Source: Collinsella sp. (GTDB lineage Bacteria > Actinomycetota > Coriobacteriia > Coriobacteriales > Coriobacteriaceae). From it: DNA of 49,556 nucleotides. The DNA lies in assembly GCA_019419525.1 (NCBI GenBank), contig DXZU01000036.1:1-49556 (forward strand). Direction: 5' to 3'. Below the pieces are notes generated by a model. That model did no database searches. It was given only the letters and a program-made list of their open reading frames with translations, and was not told the origin of the DNA. The position numbers and the translations under genes are program-made. This document shows positions 31,802-39,969 of the stretch, in pieces; position 1 is the first letter of the stretch, and every line of letters starts with the position of its first letter.

Positions 31802-31826
31802 CGTGGACACAAGGTTTTGTTACGCC

Positions 31827-34469
31827 CTACAGCGCGCCGGAACCGGCTTGCATCATGCCGCCGGGGCCCGAGGTCACGCCGCCGCTCACGGGCGCGGCGC
31901 TGCCAGTGTGCGGTGCCGCCGGGGTGGTATCGCCACCGAGCGTACCTGCCGGACGCGGTGCCGGAATCTCGCCCGTGCCGTGGCTAAAGACAAACTTGCC
32001 ATCGGCCACGTCGCACAGGACGGTATCGCCCTCGCCCCACTCGCCGGCCAGAAGTTCCTCGGACAGCGGGTCCTCGATGAGCTTTTGAATAGCACGGCGC
32101 AGCGGACGCGCACCGTTGGTGAGGTCGGTGCCTTCGGCCACGATCTTGTCATAGGCCGCATCGGTGAGCTTGATGTTCATGCCGTTGGCAATCAGACGCT
32201 GGCGCAGGTCGTCCACCAGCAGGTGCGCGATCTTGGTGAGATTCTCGCCCGAGAGCTTCTGGAACACAACAATGTCGTCGATACGGTTGAGCAGCTCGGG
32301 GCGGAACAGGCGCTTGAGCTCGCCCATCGCGCGGCCGCGGATCTCACTCGAGGTGAGGCCCTGCTCGCCGGTGGTGCCAAAGCCAACGCTCGCATCCTGC
32401 GCGATCTCGCGGGCGCCCACGTTTGACGTCATGATGATCACCGTATTGCGGAAGTCGACCGTCTTGCCCTGGCTATCGGTCAGACGGCCCTCCTCCAACA
32501 CCTGCAGCAGGATATTGAAGATGTCGGGGTGCGCCTTCTCGATCTCGTCGAACAGCACGACCGAGTACGGGTGACGGCGAACAGCCTTGGTGAGCTGGCC
32601 GCCCTCGTCGTGGCCCACATAGCCCGGGGGGCTACCGATGAGCTTGGAGACCTCGAACTCACTGCCAAACTCCGACATATCGAAGCTGATGAGCGCGTCC
32701 TTGCTGCCAAAGAGATACTCGGCGAGCGTCTTGGCGAGCTCGGTTTTGCCCGTGCCGGTGGGGCCCAGGAAGATAAAGCTGCCGCCGGGGCGACGCGGGT
32801 CCTTGAGCGGCGAGCGGCTGCGGCGCACGGCCTTGGCAACGGCCTCGACGGCCTCGTCCTGACCGATGATGCGCGTCTTGAGCACGCTTTCGGCCTGCAG
32901 CAGGCGGCGGCTCTCGCTCTCGGTGAGCGAGGACACCGGCACGCCCGAGGTCACGGACACGATGTCGGCAATCTGGGAGACATCGATGGTGAGCGGGCTG
33001 GCGTCGAGCTCGGCCGTCCAGGCAGCCTTGGCCTCGGCGAGCTCAATCTCGGCAGCCTTTTGCTGCTCGGTGATCTCGGCGGCCTTGTTCATGTCGTCGC
33101 TCTCGGTGGCCTCCTGCGCGGCGGCCTTAAGCTCCTCCACGCGATGCTCGGCCTCGCGCACCGGCTCGGGCGCGCGGTTGGCGGCGATGCGGGCGCGGGC
33201 GCCGGCCTCGTCAATGAGGTCGATGGCCTTATCGGGCAGGAAGCGATCCTGGATGTAGCGGTCGGAGAGGTTCGCGGCGGCCTCGATAGCACCCTGCGTA
33301 TAGCGCACATGGTGGTGCTCCTCGTAGCGCGGCTTGAGCGCGGTCAGGATCTTGACCGTGTCCTCGACGCTCGGCTCCTCGACATCAATGGTCTGGAAGC
33401 GACGCTCGAAGGCCGGGTCCTTGGTGAGGTACTTGCGGAACTCCTCGGCCGTGGTGGCACCGATGATCTGGAAAGCACCGCGCGCGAGCACGGGCTTGAG
33501 CATAGAGCTCGCATCGATAGAACCCTCGGCAGAACCGGCACCGATGATGGTGTGCATCTCGTCGATAAACAGGATGACGTCGTCGGCTTCGGTTGCCTCC
33601 TGGATCACGTTCTTGAGGCGCTCCTCAAACTCACCGCGATACTTGGCGCCCGCAACGAGACCCGGCAGGTCGAGCGTCCAGATGTTTTGGTTCATAAGGT
33701 TCTCGGGCACGTTACCGGCGGCGATCTGCTGTGCCAGGCCCTCGACGATGGCCGTCTTGCCCACGCCGGGGTCGCCCAGGATAAGCGGGTTGTTCTTGGT
33801 GCGGCGCGAAAGAATTTCCATCATACGCTGGACTTCCTTTTCGCGACCAATCACAGGGTCGAGCTCGCCGTCGCGCGCCTTCTGCGTGAGGTTGGTCGCG
33901 AACTGCTTGAGCGTGTCGGTGCCACTCCCCTTTTGCTGAGAGGCATCCGAGCCGCTAAAGAACGGCAGGCCCGCACCGGGACGACCAGCACCGGCGCCGG
34001 CGAGCGGGCGCTTCTTGTCCTGGTCCTTGGCGGTAAGCTTCTCGATGGCCTTCTTGATGGAAGCAGACGACACACCCAGGCGCATGAGGATGTCCATGGC
34101 CATGCCGTTACCCTCTTCGACAATGCCGATGAGCAAGTGCTCGGTCGACACGTAGGTCTGGTTGTTCTCACGCGCCACGCGGAATGAACGCTCCATCACG
34201 CTAATGACGAGCGGCGTAAAGGCGAGCTTGGCAGCCTCGGTCTCCTCGCTGGGCTCGGGAACCGTGGTCTGGACCTCCTTGAGGGTATCCATGATGTCAT
34301 CGTAGGAGATGTCGAGCGAACGCAGTGCCTCGGCGGCAATGCCCTCGTCCTCCTTGGCAAGCGCGAGCAGCAGGTGCTCGGTGCCCACCTTATTTGAATG
34401 CAGATCGAGCGCCTCCTGCTTGGCCATGGACATGACCTTGCGCGCGCGATCGGTAAAACGGTCTAACAT
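31827..34469 (-). CDS. clpC: ATP-dependent Clp protease ATP-binding subunit ClpC
   Basis: An 880-residue class I Hsp100 unfoldase that feeds ClpP. It has two Clp_N repeats (about 1-140), AAA1 with Walker A GDPGVGKT (232-239), a short UVR-containing middle domain (about 440-480), and AAA2 with GPTGTGKT (569-576) and LFDEIEKAHPD. The small-domain C terminus follows (ARPLRRAIQKLIEDPLSEELL). The last roughly 50 residues are an unusual Gly/Pro/Ala/Thr-rich tail. Start MLDRFTDRARKV at 34469 follows AAGAGGA; the longer frame lacks an RBS. It has its own promoter region; no ctsR or mcsAB adjoins. Confidence 0.96.
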   Translation of the reverse strand: MLDRFTDRARKVMSMAKQEALDLHSNKVGTEHLLLALAKEDEGIAAEALRSLDISYDDIMDTLKEVQTTVPEPSEETEAAKLAFTPLVISVMERSFRVARENNQTYVSTEHLLIGIVEEGNGMAMDILMRLGVSSASIKKAIEKLTAKDQDKKRPLAGAGAGRPGAGLPFFSGSDASQQKGSGTDTLKQFATNLTQKARDGELDPVIGREKEVQRMMEILSRRTKNNPLILGDPGVGKTAIVEGLAQQIAAGNVPENLMNQNIWTLDLPGLVAGAKYRGEFEERLKNVIQEATEADDVILFIDEMHTIIGAGSAEGSIDASSMLKPVLARGAFQIIGATTAEEFRKYLTKDPAFERRFQTIDVEEPSVEDTVKILTALKPRYEEHHHVRYTQGAIEAAANLSDRYIQDRFLPDKAIDLIDEAGARARIAANRAPEPVREAEHRVEELKAAAQEATESDDMNKAAEITEQQKAAEIELAEAKAAWTAELDASPLTIDVSQIADIVSVTSGVPVSSLTESESRRLLQAESVLKTRIIGQDEAVEAVAKAVRRSRSPLKDPRRPGGSFIFLGPTGTGKTELAKTLAEYLFGSKDALISFDMSEFGSEFEVSKLIGSPPGYVGHDEGGQLTKAVRRHPYSVVLFDEIEKAHPDIFNILLQVLEEGRLTDSQGKTVDFRNTVIIMTSNVGAREIAQDASVGFGTTGEQGLTSSEIRGRAMGELKRLFRPELLNRIDDIVVFQKLSGENLTKIAHLLVDDLRQRLIANGMNIKLTDAAYDKIVAEGTDLTNGARPLRRAIQKLIEDPLSEELLAGEWGEGDTVLCDVADGKFVFSHGTGEIPAPRPAGTLGGDTTPAAPHTGSAAPVSGGVTSGPGGMMQAGSGAL

Positions 34470-34505
34470 GCTAGTTCCTCTTAGACGAGCTAGTTTTTTC
34501 AAACG

Positions 34506-34533
34506 CAAAGCGCCGCCCCGCGGCAGCGCTTTG
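34506..34533. other. Hairpin in the clpC upstream region
   Basis: CAAAGCGC (34506-34513) pairs with GCGCTTTG (34526-34533), with further GCC/GGC pairing inside. It is 37 nt upstream of clpC in its likely 5' leader. No T-tract follows on the clpC strand. TATACT-like sequence around 34550 may be the clpC -10. Confidence 0.4.
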
Positions 34534-34644
34534 GTCTCTTTACCCATATGGAGTATATGTTAACCGTTGGGACCTTTCCTGCCCGTAGCCGCGCGACAAC
34601 GTCTACAAAAAAGGAATCGCCAGGTGCGTCTGCATCGGCCCAAC

Positions 34645-34740
34645 GAGCGTGGATTTTCGGACACCCATTCCATGAACGTGGATAATCTCCCGTTTTGAGC
34701 CCGTAAACAGGCCAAAAACGGGAGATTATCCACGTTCATG
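34645..34740. repeat. Family C palindromic element, copy 3 (26-bp perfect arms)
   Basis: The arms 34671-34696 and 34715-34740 are perfect 26-bp inverted repeats (GAACGTGGATAATCTCCCG and its complement) around an 18-nt centre. GAGCGTGGATTTTC at 34645-34658 is an extra partial left arm. Together with the hairpin at 34506 it occupies the 300-nt clpC-thrE interval. Confidence 0.8.
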
Positions 34741-34768
34741 TTATGCGGATCAGTTTCACTTGCGCCAA

Positions 34769-36337
34769 TTAGCTGGTGTGGCGCCAGCGAGGGTCGGTGA
34801 GTGTACGCGCCACGCCCAGGCCAACGGGCAGAAACGCCACGATGAGCACTGCACGCACAAACCAGCCGAGCATATTGACCGTGTCGAAGGTGCACATGTA
34901 ATACATCGAGCGATACAGATACAAGCCCGGCACCATAATGACAATCGACGGCACCGTGAGGGCGATGCGTGGGTAGGTGAGCTTGATTTCGGCTAAGCTC
35001 GCGAGCAGCCCCGATACCAGCGCACCGGTAAACGCAGCCGCCTCGGGAGGCATGCCTGCACTCAGGCCCAAGAAGGGAAGCAGCGTCGGCGCATCGACGA
35101 GCGTAAGGCGCAAGGTATTAGACACGGCGCCGATGAGCCCTGCCGCCGCGGCCATCTTTATCGGACTGTTGAACATAACCGAGAAGCCAAATACTCCGAC
35201 AAAGCTCATCACCACACGCAAGAGTGTAAGAGCCAACGGTGAGAGCCCGAGCGGGGCAAAGTCATCCGGCGCCAGCCCCACACATTCGGCAACCATCCAG
35301 CCTACGAGGGTCGCCATCACAATAATTGACACAGCATACGAAAGACGCTCGATGCCGCTTCGCATATCGAGCTTTGCGATGTCGAGGCCTGCCGTAATGA
35401 GGGGAAAGCCGGGAATCACAAAGAGCATGGCGCCGATATAACCTTCTTGGTGCGACATTGCCCCCGGAATGACCTGGCCAAGGCCGAGCAACGCCAGCAA
35501 ATACGAGATGCAGGCCAGCGCGACGCCAATCGTCAAAGCGCTAAACTGGCCCAAGCCCTGCTTGAGGATATGAGAGCGGGCAAAGTTGCCGACACCCGCG
35601 CCCACGAACGCGCAGGCCATCTCAATGGGGCCGCCGCCGAGCAAAAAGACAAATGCGCCACAGGCGCAGGCCGCCGCAAGACCCTGTTGCCAGGGAGTGT
35701 AATCAGGTTTTGAACTCTCAACGGTCTTGAGCATCTCGTGATACTCATGCACGGTAAAATGGCGGCCATATGTCTCGATTTCCTTTAGGAAGCTCTCCAT
35801 CATCCAAATGCGATGGGTATTGACGCCCGTTGTGGGCAGGCTGACAACCTCGTTAAAGCAGTGGCCGCCTTCGATGCAGGTGCACTCAAACGACAGGAGA
35901 CTTAAGTCAACATGGATGGTGACACCGAGTACGGCGGCGACGCGATTCATGGTATCGCGTACACGCCAGGCACCCGTTCCGCTCGCGAGCATAAGCATAC
36001 CGGTGCGGCAGATGATGGATGATTTGTCGGTAAGTGGCGCATCAACGGCAAGCTCATCGCCCGCGGTCACGATCTGGCGCCAGTCAGTTTTCATATGGAG
36101 CGCGCCGGCACGGACACCGTGGTGCGTGGGGGCTCTCGAAAGCAGCGAGTCAAGGCGCGTAGGCTGTGGGGGCTCTGTCGATTCATCCTCAACCTCATCA
36201 GCCTCTTCATCGACCAGATCAAAGGAATCAAGCGGCGCTGGCTCGCGACGGTCGATCAGCTCCTCGTCCTCATCATCAAAGTAATTGAACTGATCGAGCA
36301 TGTCCTCTTCGATCGCGCGCTCGCTCGCATCGTCCAT
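34769..36337 (-). CDS. Threonine/serine exporter family protein (ThrE-like)
   Basis: A 522-residue membrane protein. An acidic, disordered N terminus (about 1-65, FDDEDEELID...VDEEADEVEDE) precedes the soluble DUF1212 domain (about 90-215: MLMLASGTGAWRVRDTMNRVA...). About ten transmembrane segments follow (220-510), covering the ThrE core and the C-terminal ThrE_2 half in one chain. Corynebacterium ThrE exports threonine and serine; substrate here is inferred. Unlike many Firmicutes it is not split in two genes. It is flanked on both sides by family C palindromes. Start 36337 after GGGAGC. Confidence 0.85.
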   Translation of the reverse strand: MDDASERAIEEDMLDQFNYFDDEDEELIDRREPAPLDSFDLVDEEADEVEDESTEPPQPTRLDSLLSRAPTHHGVRAGALHMKTDWRQIVTAGDELAVDAPLTDKSSIICRTGMLMLASGTGAWRVRDTMNRVAAVLGVTIHVDLSLLSFECTCIEGGHCFNEVVSLPTTGVNTHRIWMMESFLKEIETYGRHFTVHEYHEMLKTVESSKPDYTPWQQGLAAACACGAFVFLLGGGPIEMACAFVGAGVGNFARSHILKQGLGQFSALTIGVALACISYLLALLGLGQVIPGAMSHQEGYIGAMLFVIPGFPLITAGLDIAKLDMRSGIERLSYAVSIIVMATLVGWMVAECVGLAPDDFAPLGLSPLALTLLRVVMSFVGVFGFSVMFNSPIKMAAAAGLIGAVSNTLRLTLVDAPTLLPFLGLSAGMPPEAAAFTGALVSGLLASLAEIKLTYPRIALTVPSIVIMVPGLYLYRSMYYMCTFDTVNMLGWFVRAVLIVAFLPVGLGVARTLTDPRWRHTS

Positions 36338-36464
36338 CCCGGTGCTCCCTTCCTATCGACTAACCCCCATCCTAGGCAGCGACAGCTAAAGGAAACATAA
36401 AAGAGACGGCTGTCGAGCACCGGAGGCGCAGAATTGCCAATGCACCAATAGCTCCTCGGCGAGA

Positions 36465-36530
36465 CGAGAGCGGATAATCTCCCGTTTTGAGGCCGAATAC
36501 GAACCAAAAGTGGGAGATTATCCACTCTCG
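36465..36530. repeat. Family C palindromic element, copy 4
   Basis: CGAGAGCGGATAATCTCCCG (from 36465) and its near-complement GGGAGATTATCCACTCTCG (to 36530), with AAAAG/TTTTG inside and two or three mismatches. It lies beyond the ThrE start, mirroring copy 3 at the other end of that gene. Confidence 0.8.
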
Positions 36531-36536
36531 TGGAAT

Positions 36537-36650
36537 GTAGTCGTTGGGGACGCTCTTAAATGACTAGCCGTTTAAGAACGTCCCCAACGACTACTCATTT
36601 AAGTCTGTCCCCAATGAGTGGTCGTCATTTAAGAACGTCCCCGATGACTA
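36537..36650. repeat. Family D palindromic cluster (GTCCCC/TTTAAG)
   Basis: Arms 36537-36559 and 36572-36594 form an almost perfect inverted repeat (GTAGTCGTTGGGGACG...CGTCCCCAACGACTAC, one mismatch). Two further right arms follow: CATTTAAGTCTGTCCCCAAT (from 36596) and CATTTAAGAACGTCCCCGAT (from 36627). The 36338-36834 interval holds families C and D and the lysS terminator, and no gene. Confidence 0.75.
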
Positions 36651-36727
36651 TTGACGGCCAAGGCAACGCCGATGTATTGGCAACGTCAGCGAGCGGGCTG
36701 CATTTGAGACAAGGTGACGTGAAACGA

Positions 36728-36756
36728 AAGGGCGCTGACCTTCTGGTCGCGCCCTT
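36728..36756 (-). terminator. Terminator of lysS
   Basis: AAGGGCGC (36728-36735) and GCGCCCTT (36749-36756) with GACC/GGTC inside; minus strand continues TCGTTTC. A second hairpin, GTTACGCGGTTC (36805-36816) with GAACCGCGTAAC (36820-36831), lies directly after the lysS stop. Confidence 0.7.
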
Positions 36757-36834
36757 GAAGTTGAACGTCAGATTGTCCAAATGCGGCCCGCGCAGCGTCG
36801 AGCCGTTACGCGGTTCGTAGAACCGCGTAACTAG

Positions 36835-38799
36835 TTAGTACATCTTTGCGCCGGCGGGGATGGAGGCGTCGAGCTGAATCAAGTTGAGGCGTTCCTCGCC
36901 CTCTTCCTCGTGGATGGCACTGATGAGCATGCCGCAGCTGGGGATGCCCATCATCTTGCGCGGAGGCAGGTTGGTAATGGCAAGCAGGGTCTTGCCGACC
37001 AGGTCCTCGGGCTCATAGTATTCATGGATGCCGGAGAGGATGGTGCGGTCGGTACCGGTACCGTCGTCGAGCGTAAAGTTCAGCAGCTTCTTGGACTTCT
37101 TGACGGCCTCGCATGCCTTGACCTTCACGGCGCGGAAGTCGCTCTTGGAGAAGGTATCAAAGTCGACGAGCTCCTCAAACAGCGGCTCGACGGCAATCTT
37201 GGAATAATCAACCGTGGGCTTAAGCGGCTTGACGAAGGGGCTCGCGGCGTTGCCGGCCTCGGCGGCCTTGGCAGCAGCGGCACCGGACTGGAAACCCTTC
37301 TCGGGCTTCATGTGCGGGAACAGCAGCACGTCGCGGATGGAAGCCTGGTTGGTGAGCAGCATGACCACGCGGTCGATACCGATGCCGATGCCACCCGCGG
37401 GAGGCATACCGTACTCGAGGGCACGCACGTAATCCTCGTCGTACTCCATGGCCTCGTCGTCGCCGCCGGCCTTCTCGGCCATCTGGGCAGCGAAGCGCTC
37501 GGCCTGGTCGACCGGGTCGTTGAGCTCGGAGAACGCGTTGGCGTACTCGTGGCCGGCAATGACCAGCTCAAAGCGATGGGTCAGGCGCGGGTCGTCCTCA
37601 AAGCGCTTGGCAAGCGGGCTAACCTCGATGGGGTAATCGCACACGAAGGTGGGGTTGACGATGGTGTCCTCGCCCAGCTCATCGTAGATCTCGGCGATAA
37701 TCTTGCCGGCGGTCCACTCGGGCTTGATCTCCAGGCCCTTCTCGCGCGCGGCGGCAGCAAGCTCCTCAACCGGCGTGTCGATGGTGACCTGCTTGCCGAG
37801 CACGTCGGAGACGATGTCGGTCATGGGACGGCTGGCCCACTCACCGGACAGGTCGATAGTCTGGCCCTGGTACTCGATGACCTCGGGGTTGCCGATGGCC
37901 TTGTTAGCCGCCTTAATGACGCCCTGGGCGAGCGCCTTCATGCCCTCGAGGTCGGAGAAGGCACGGTAGGCCTCCATCGTGGTGAACTCGGGGTTGTGGG
38001 TAAGGTCCATGCCCTCGTTACGGAAGATGCGGCCGATCTCGAACACGCGCTCAAAACCACCGACGATGCAGCGCTTGAGGTGCAGCTCGGTGGCAATACG
38101 CAGGTAGCACTCCTGATCGAGCGCGTTGAAGTGGGTAATGAACGGCTTGGCCGTGGCACCACCCTGGATGGTCTGCAGGATGGGGGTCTCGACCTCCATG
38201 TAGCCGTCGGACTCCATAAAGCGACGGAAGGTGGAGAGAATCTGCGAACGCTTACGGAAGGTCTCGCGAACGTCGTCGTTGGCGATCAGGTCGACATAGC
38301 GCTGGCGATAGCGGGTCTCCTTGTCGGAAAGACCGTGGAACTTCTCGGGCAGCGGACGAACGGCCTTGGAAAGCAGGGTCGCGCTCTTAGGGGCAACGGA
38401 AAGCTGGCCGCGCTGGGTGCGGACAACCACGCCGGTCACGCCCAGGATGTCGCCCAGGTCGAGGGACTTGAGCGTATTCCAGGCAGCCTCGTCCATGTCG
38501 TTGATGCGGCAGAACAGCTGAATCTCGGCAGTCGCATCGCGCACGACGATGAACATGATCTTGCCCTGACCGCGCTTGGCGACCACACGGCCGGCGATCT
38601 TCACGACGTCCTCGGTGTCCTCGCCATCGGCAAGCTCGGCGTACTTAGCCTCGATATCGGCAACGTAGTCCTCAAGCTCAGAGTGCTCGGGATAGGGGTT
38701 CTGGCCCGCCTCGAACAGGGCGGCGCGCTTGGCCAGGCGGGTGGCGCGCTCGTCGTTGAGCGTCGATGCCTGATCTGCGGCGTTCTGGTTCTCTGCCAT
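36835..38799 (-). CDS. lysS: Lysyl-tRNA synthetase with C-terminal tRNA-binding domain
   Basis: A 654-residue class II LysRS. OB-fold anticodon domain (about 60-165, VKIAGRVVAKRGQGKIMF), class II motif 2 (FEIGRIFRNEGMDLTHNPEFT) and motif 3 (GIGIDRVVMLLTNQASIRDVLLFP) end near residue 500. After a linker, residues about 540-654 form a second OB fold of the EMAPII/MetRS-beta tRNA-binding type (FDTFSKSDFRAVKVKACEAV...GKTLLAITNLPPRKMMGIPSCGMLISA). The usual bacterial LysRS is about 500 residues, so this is a fusion that should raise affinity for tRNA. It follows greA. Confidence 0.95.
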   Translation of the reverse strand: MAENQNAADQASTLNDERATRLAKRAALFEAGQNPYPEHSELEDYVADIEAKYAELADGEDTEDVVKIAGRVVAKRGQGKIMFIVVRDATAEIQLFCRINDMDEAAWNTLKSLDLGDILGVTGVVVRTQRGQLSVAPKSATLLSKAVRPLPEKFHGLSDKETRYRQRYVDLIANDDVRETFRKRSQILSTFRRFMESDGYMEVETPILQTIQGGATAKPFITHFNALDQECYLRIATELHLKRCIVGGFERVFEIGRIFRNEGMDLTHNPEFTTMEAYRAFSDLEGMKALAQGVIKAANKAIGNPEVIEYQGQTIDLSGEWASRPMTDIVSDVLGKQVTIDTPVEELAAAAREKGLEIKPEWTAGKIIAEIYDELGEDTIVNPTFVCDYPIEVSPLAKRFEDDPRLTHRFELVIAGHEYANAFSELNDPVDQAERFAAQMAEKAGGDDEAMEYDEDYVRALEYGMPPAGGIGIGIDRVVMLLTNQASIRDVLLFPHMKPEKGFQSGAAAAKAAEAGNAASPFVKPLKPTVDYSKIAVEPLFEELVDFDTFSKSDFRAVKVKACEAVKKSKKLLNFTLDDGTGTDRTILSGIHEYYEPEDLVGKTLLAITNLPPRKMMGIPSCGMLISAIHEEEGEERLNLIQLDASIPAGAKMY

Positions 38800-38821
38800 A
38801 AGTTAGCTCCTCAAACTAAAA

Positions 38822-38850
38822 CGCTCCCCAGGATTCGGTCCCAGGGAGCG
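38822..38850 (-). terminator. Hairpin between greA and lysS
   Basis: CGCTCCC (38822-38828) and GGGAGCG (38844-38850) with CCAGG/CCTGG-type inner pairs; on the minus strand TTTTAG follows. It lies 28 nt after the greA stop and 23 nt before lysS, so it may terminate greA or attenuate lysS. Confidence 0.65.
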
Positions 38851-38878
38851 AAAACATACCTTTACGCGGGACCGTGGT

Positions 38879-39349
38879 CTAGCGTGCAATCTTGGCGATG
38901 GTGTAGACGCGAGTCTTGCCGGAAGGCGTAACGACCTCGACGGAGTCGCCCTCGCCGTGACCGATGATGGCGTGGCCGACCGGAGACTCGTTGGAAATCT
39001 TGTGCTCGAGCGAGTTGGTCTCGGTGGTACCGACGAGCGTGACTTCCATGACCTCACCGTTGGGATCAATCAGAGAAACGGTGGAACCGATGGAGACGGT
39101 CAGATCGCCCGTGGTGGCAGCAACCTGAGCGTTGGCGAGGATGGCCTGGATCTCGGCAATACGAGCGGCGTTCTGGGCCTGCTTGTCCTTAGCGGCGTCG
39201 TACTCGGAGTTCTCCGAAAGGTCGCCGAACGCGCGGGCTTCCTTGATGTCCTCGACGATCTCCTTGGCGTAATCGCCCTCACGCCAAGCGAGCTCCTCGA
39301 CGAGCTTCTGGCGGCCCTCAGCGGTCAGTACGATCTGGCTTGCGTCCAT
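38879..39349 (-). CDS. greA: Transcription elongation factor GreA
   Basis: A 156-residue GreA that stimulates transcript cleavage by backtracked RNA polymerase. The N-terminal coiled coil (about 5-80) carries the tip acidic residues in the ARAFGDLSENSEYDAAKDKQ block, here intact (Asp and Glu of DLSENSEYD). The C-terminal FKBP-like domain contains SPVGHAIIGHGEGDSVEV. Start MDASQIVLTAEG at 39349 after GGGGAG. Linked to lysS as in many Gram-positives. Confidence 0.95.
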   Translation of the reverse strand: MDASQIVLTAEGRQKLVEELAWREGDYAKEIVEDIKEARAFGDLSENSEYDAAKDKQAQNAARIAEIQAILANAQVAATTGDLTVSIGSTVSLIDPNGEVMEVTLVGTTETNSLEHKISNESPVGHAIIGHGEGDSVEVVTPSGKTRVYTIAKIAR

Positions 39350-39396
39350 ACGGATATCTCCCCAACTCTGATCAAACAATCAACTGTCAACAAAAC

Positions 39397-39430
39397 GAAA
39401 AAGACCGGCTAGCCTGCGGGCAAGCCGGTC
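39397..39430 (-). terminator. Terminator of tatA
   Basis: GACCGGCT (39403-39410) and AGCCGGTC (39423-39430), with GCC/GGC inside; TTTTTC follows on the minus strand. Confidence 0.85.
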
Positions 39431-39455
39431 AGGTGCTCACCCCAAAGGGATGGGA

Positions 39456-39731
39456 CTACTCTGCGTCCGCGTCGCTGTCCTCTGCCTGCTTCTTCTTGGC
39501 AGCAGCGAGCTTGGCCTCGAGCTCAGCGATCTCCTTGTCCTCCTCGGACTGCTCGACCACGACCTCCTCGGCCTGCTTGGTCTCGGCCTTATCGTCGCCC
39601 TCCATACCCTCACGGATATTCTTGACGGTAGAGCCGAGGGACTTGCCGAGCTTCGGCAGGTTCTTGGGCCCGAAGATAATCAGGACAACGACGAGAATAA
39701 TGATGAGCTCAGGAGCCCTCAGTCCAAACAT
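39456..39731 (-). CDS. tatA: Sec-independent translocase protein TatA
   Basis: A 91-residue TatA/TatE. A short N-terminal transmembrane helix (about 7-21, APELIIILVVVLIIFGP) is followed by the FGPKNLPKLGKSLG hinge and amphipathic helix, then an acidic/Lys-rich coiled-coil tail. It would form the protein-conducting part of the twin-arginine pathway; tatC is not in this window. Start 39731 follows GGAGG; the longer reading frame runs back through a tRNA gene. The SRR lipoprotein at 178 is a possible client. Confidence 0.93.
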   Translation of the reverse strand: MFGLRAPELIIILVVVLIIFGPKNLPKLGKSLGSTVKNIREGMEGDDKAETKQAEEVVVEQSEEDKEIAELEAKLAAAKKKQAEDSDADAE

Positions 39732-39767
39732 GTAGACCTCCACAATACAGCGAGACAAGCTCGAATG

Positions 39768-39796
39768 AGTATACCGCGGGTATCGCGGTATCACAA
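39768..39796 (-). promoter_or_regulatory. tatA promoter
   Basis: Minus strand TTGTGA (39791-39796) and TATACT (39768-39773), 17-nt spacer. The spacer holds an inverted repeat TACCGCG/CGCGGTA (39772-39790). Confidence 0.6.
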
Positions 39797-39804
39797 CAAT
39801 AGCT

Positions 39805-39832
39805 AAAAAAAGGGACCGCAAGAAGCGGTCCC
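39805..39832 (-). terminator. Terminator of tRNA-Pro
   Basis: GGGACCGC (39812-39819) and GCGGTCCC (39825-39832), 5-nt loop, seven T following on the minus strand. Confidence 0.9.
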
Positions 39833-39843
39833 TCCTCATGCTC

Positions 39844-39920
39844 TGGTCGGGTTGACTGGATTTGAACCAGCGACCCCTGCGTCCCGAACGCAGTGCTCTA
39901 CCAAACTGAGCCACAACCCG
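39844..39920 (-). tRNA. trnP: tRNA-Pro (CGG)
   Basis: Acceptor CGGGTTG/CAACCCG, D-arm GCTCAGTTTGGTAGAGC, anticodon stem CTGCG/CGCAG with loop TTCGGGA (anticodon CGG), T-arm GCTGGTTCAAATCCAGT, discriminator A, CCA encoded. TACTATAG a few bases upstream may be the -10. Confidence 0.95.
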
Positions 39921-39969
39921 TTAGCTCGACTATAGTAACAAAGATTTTCGCCGCGTGCTAGATAAATTT

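Noticed and set aside
39732..39914. N-terminal extension of TatA
   Set aside because: The frame runs through tRNA-Pro and its terminator; TatA needs its helix at the N terminus.
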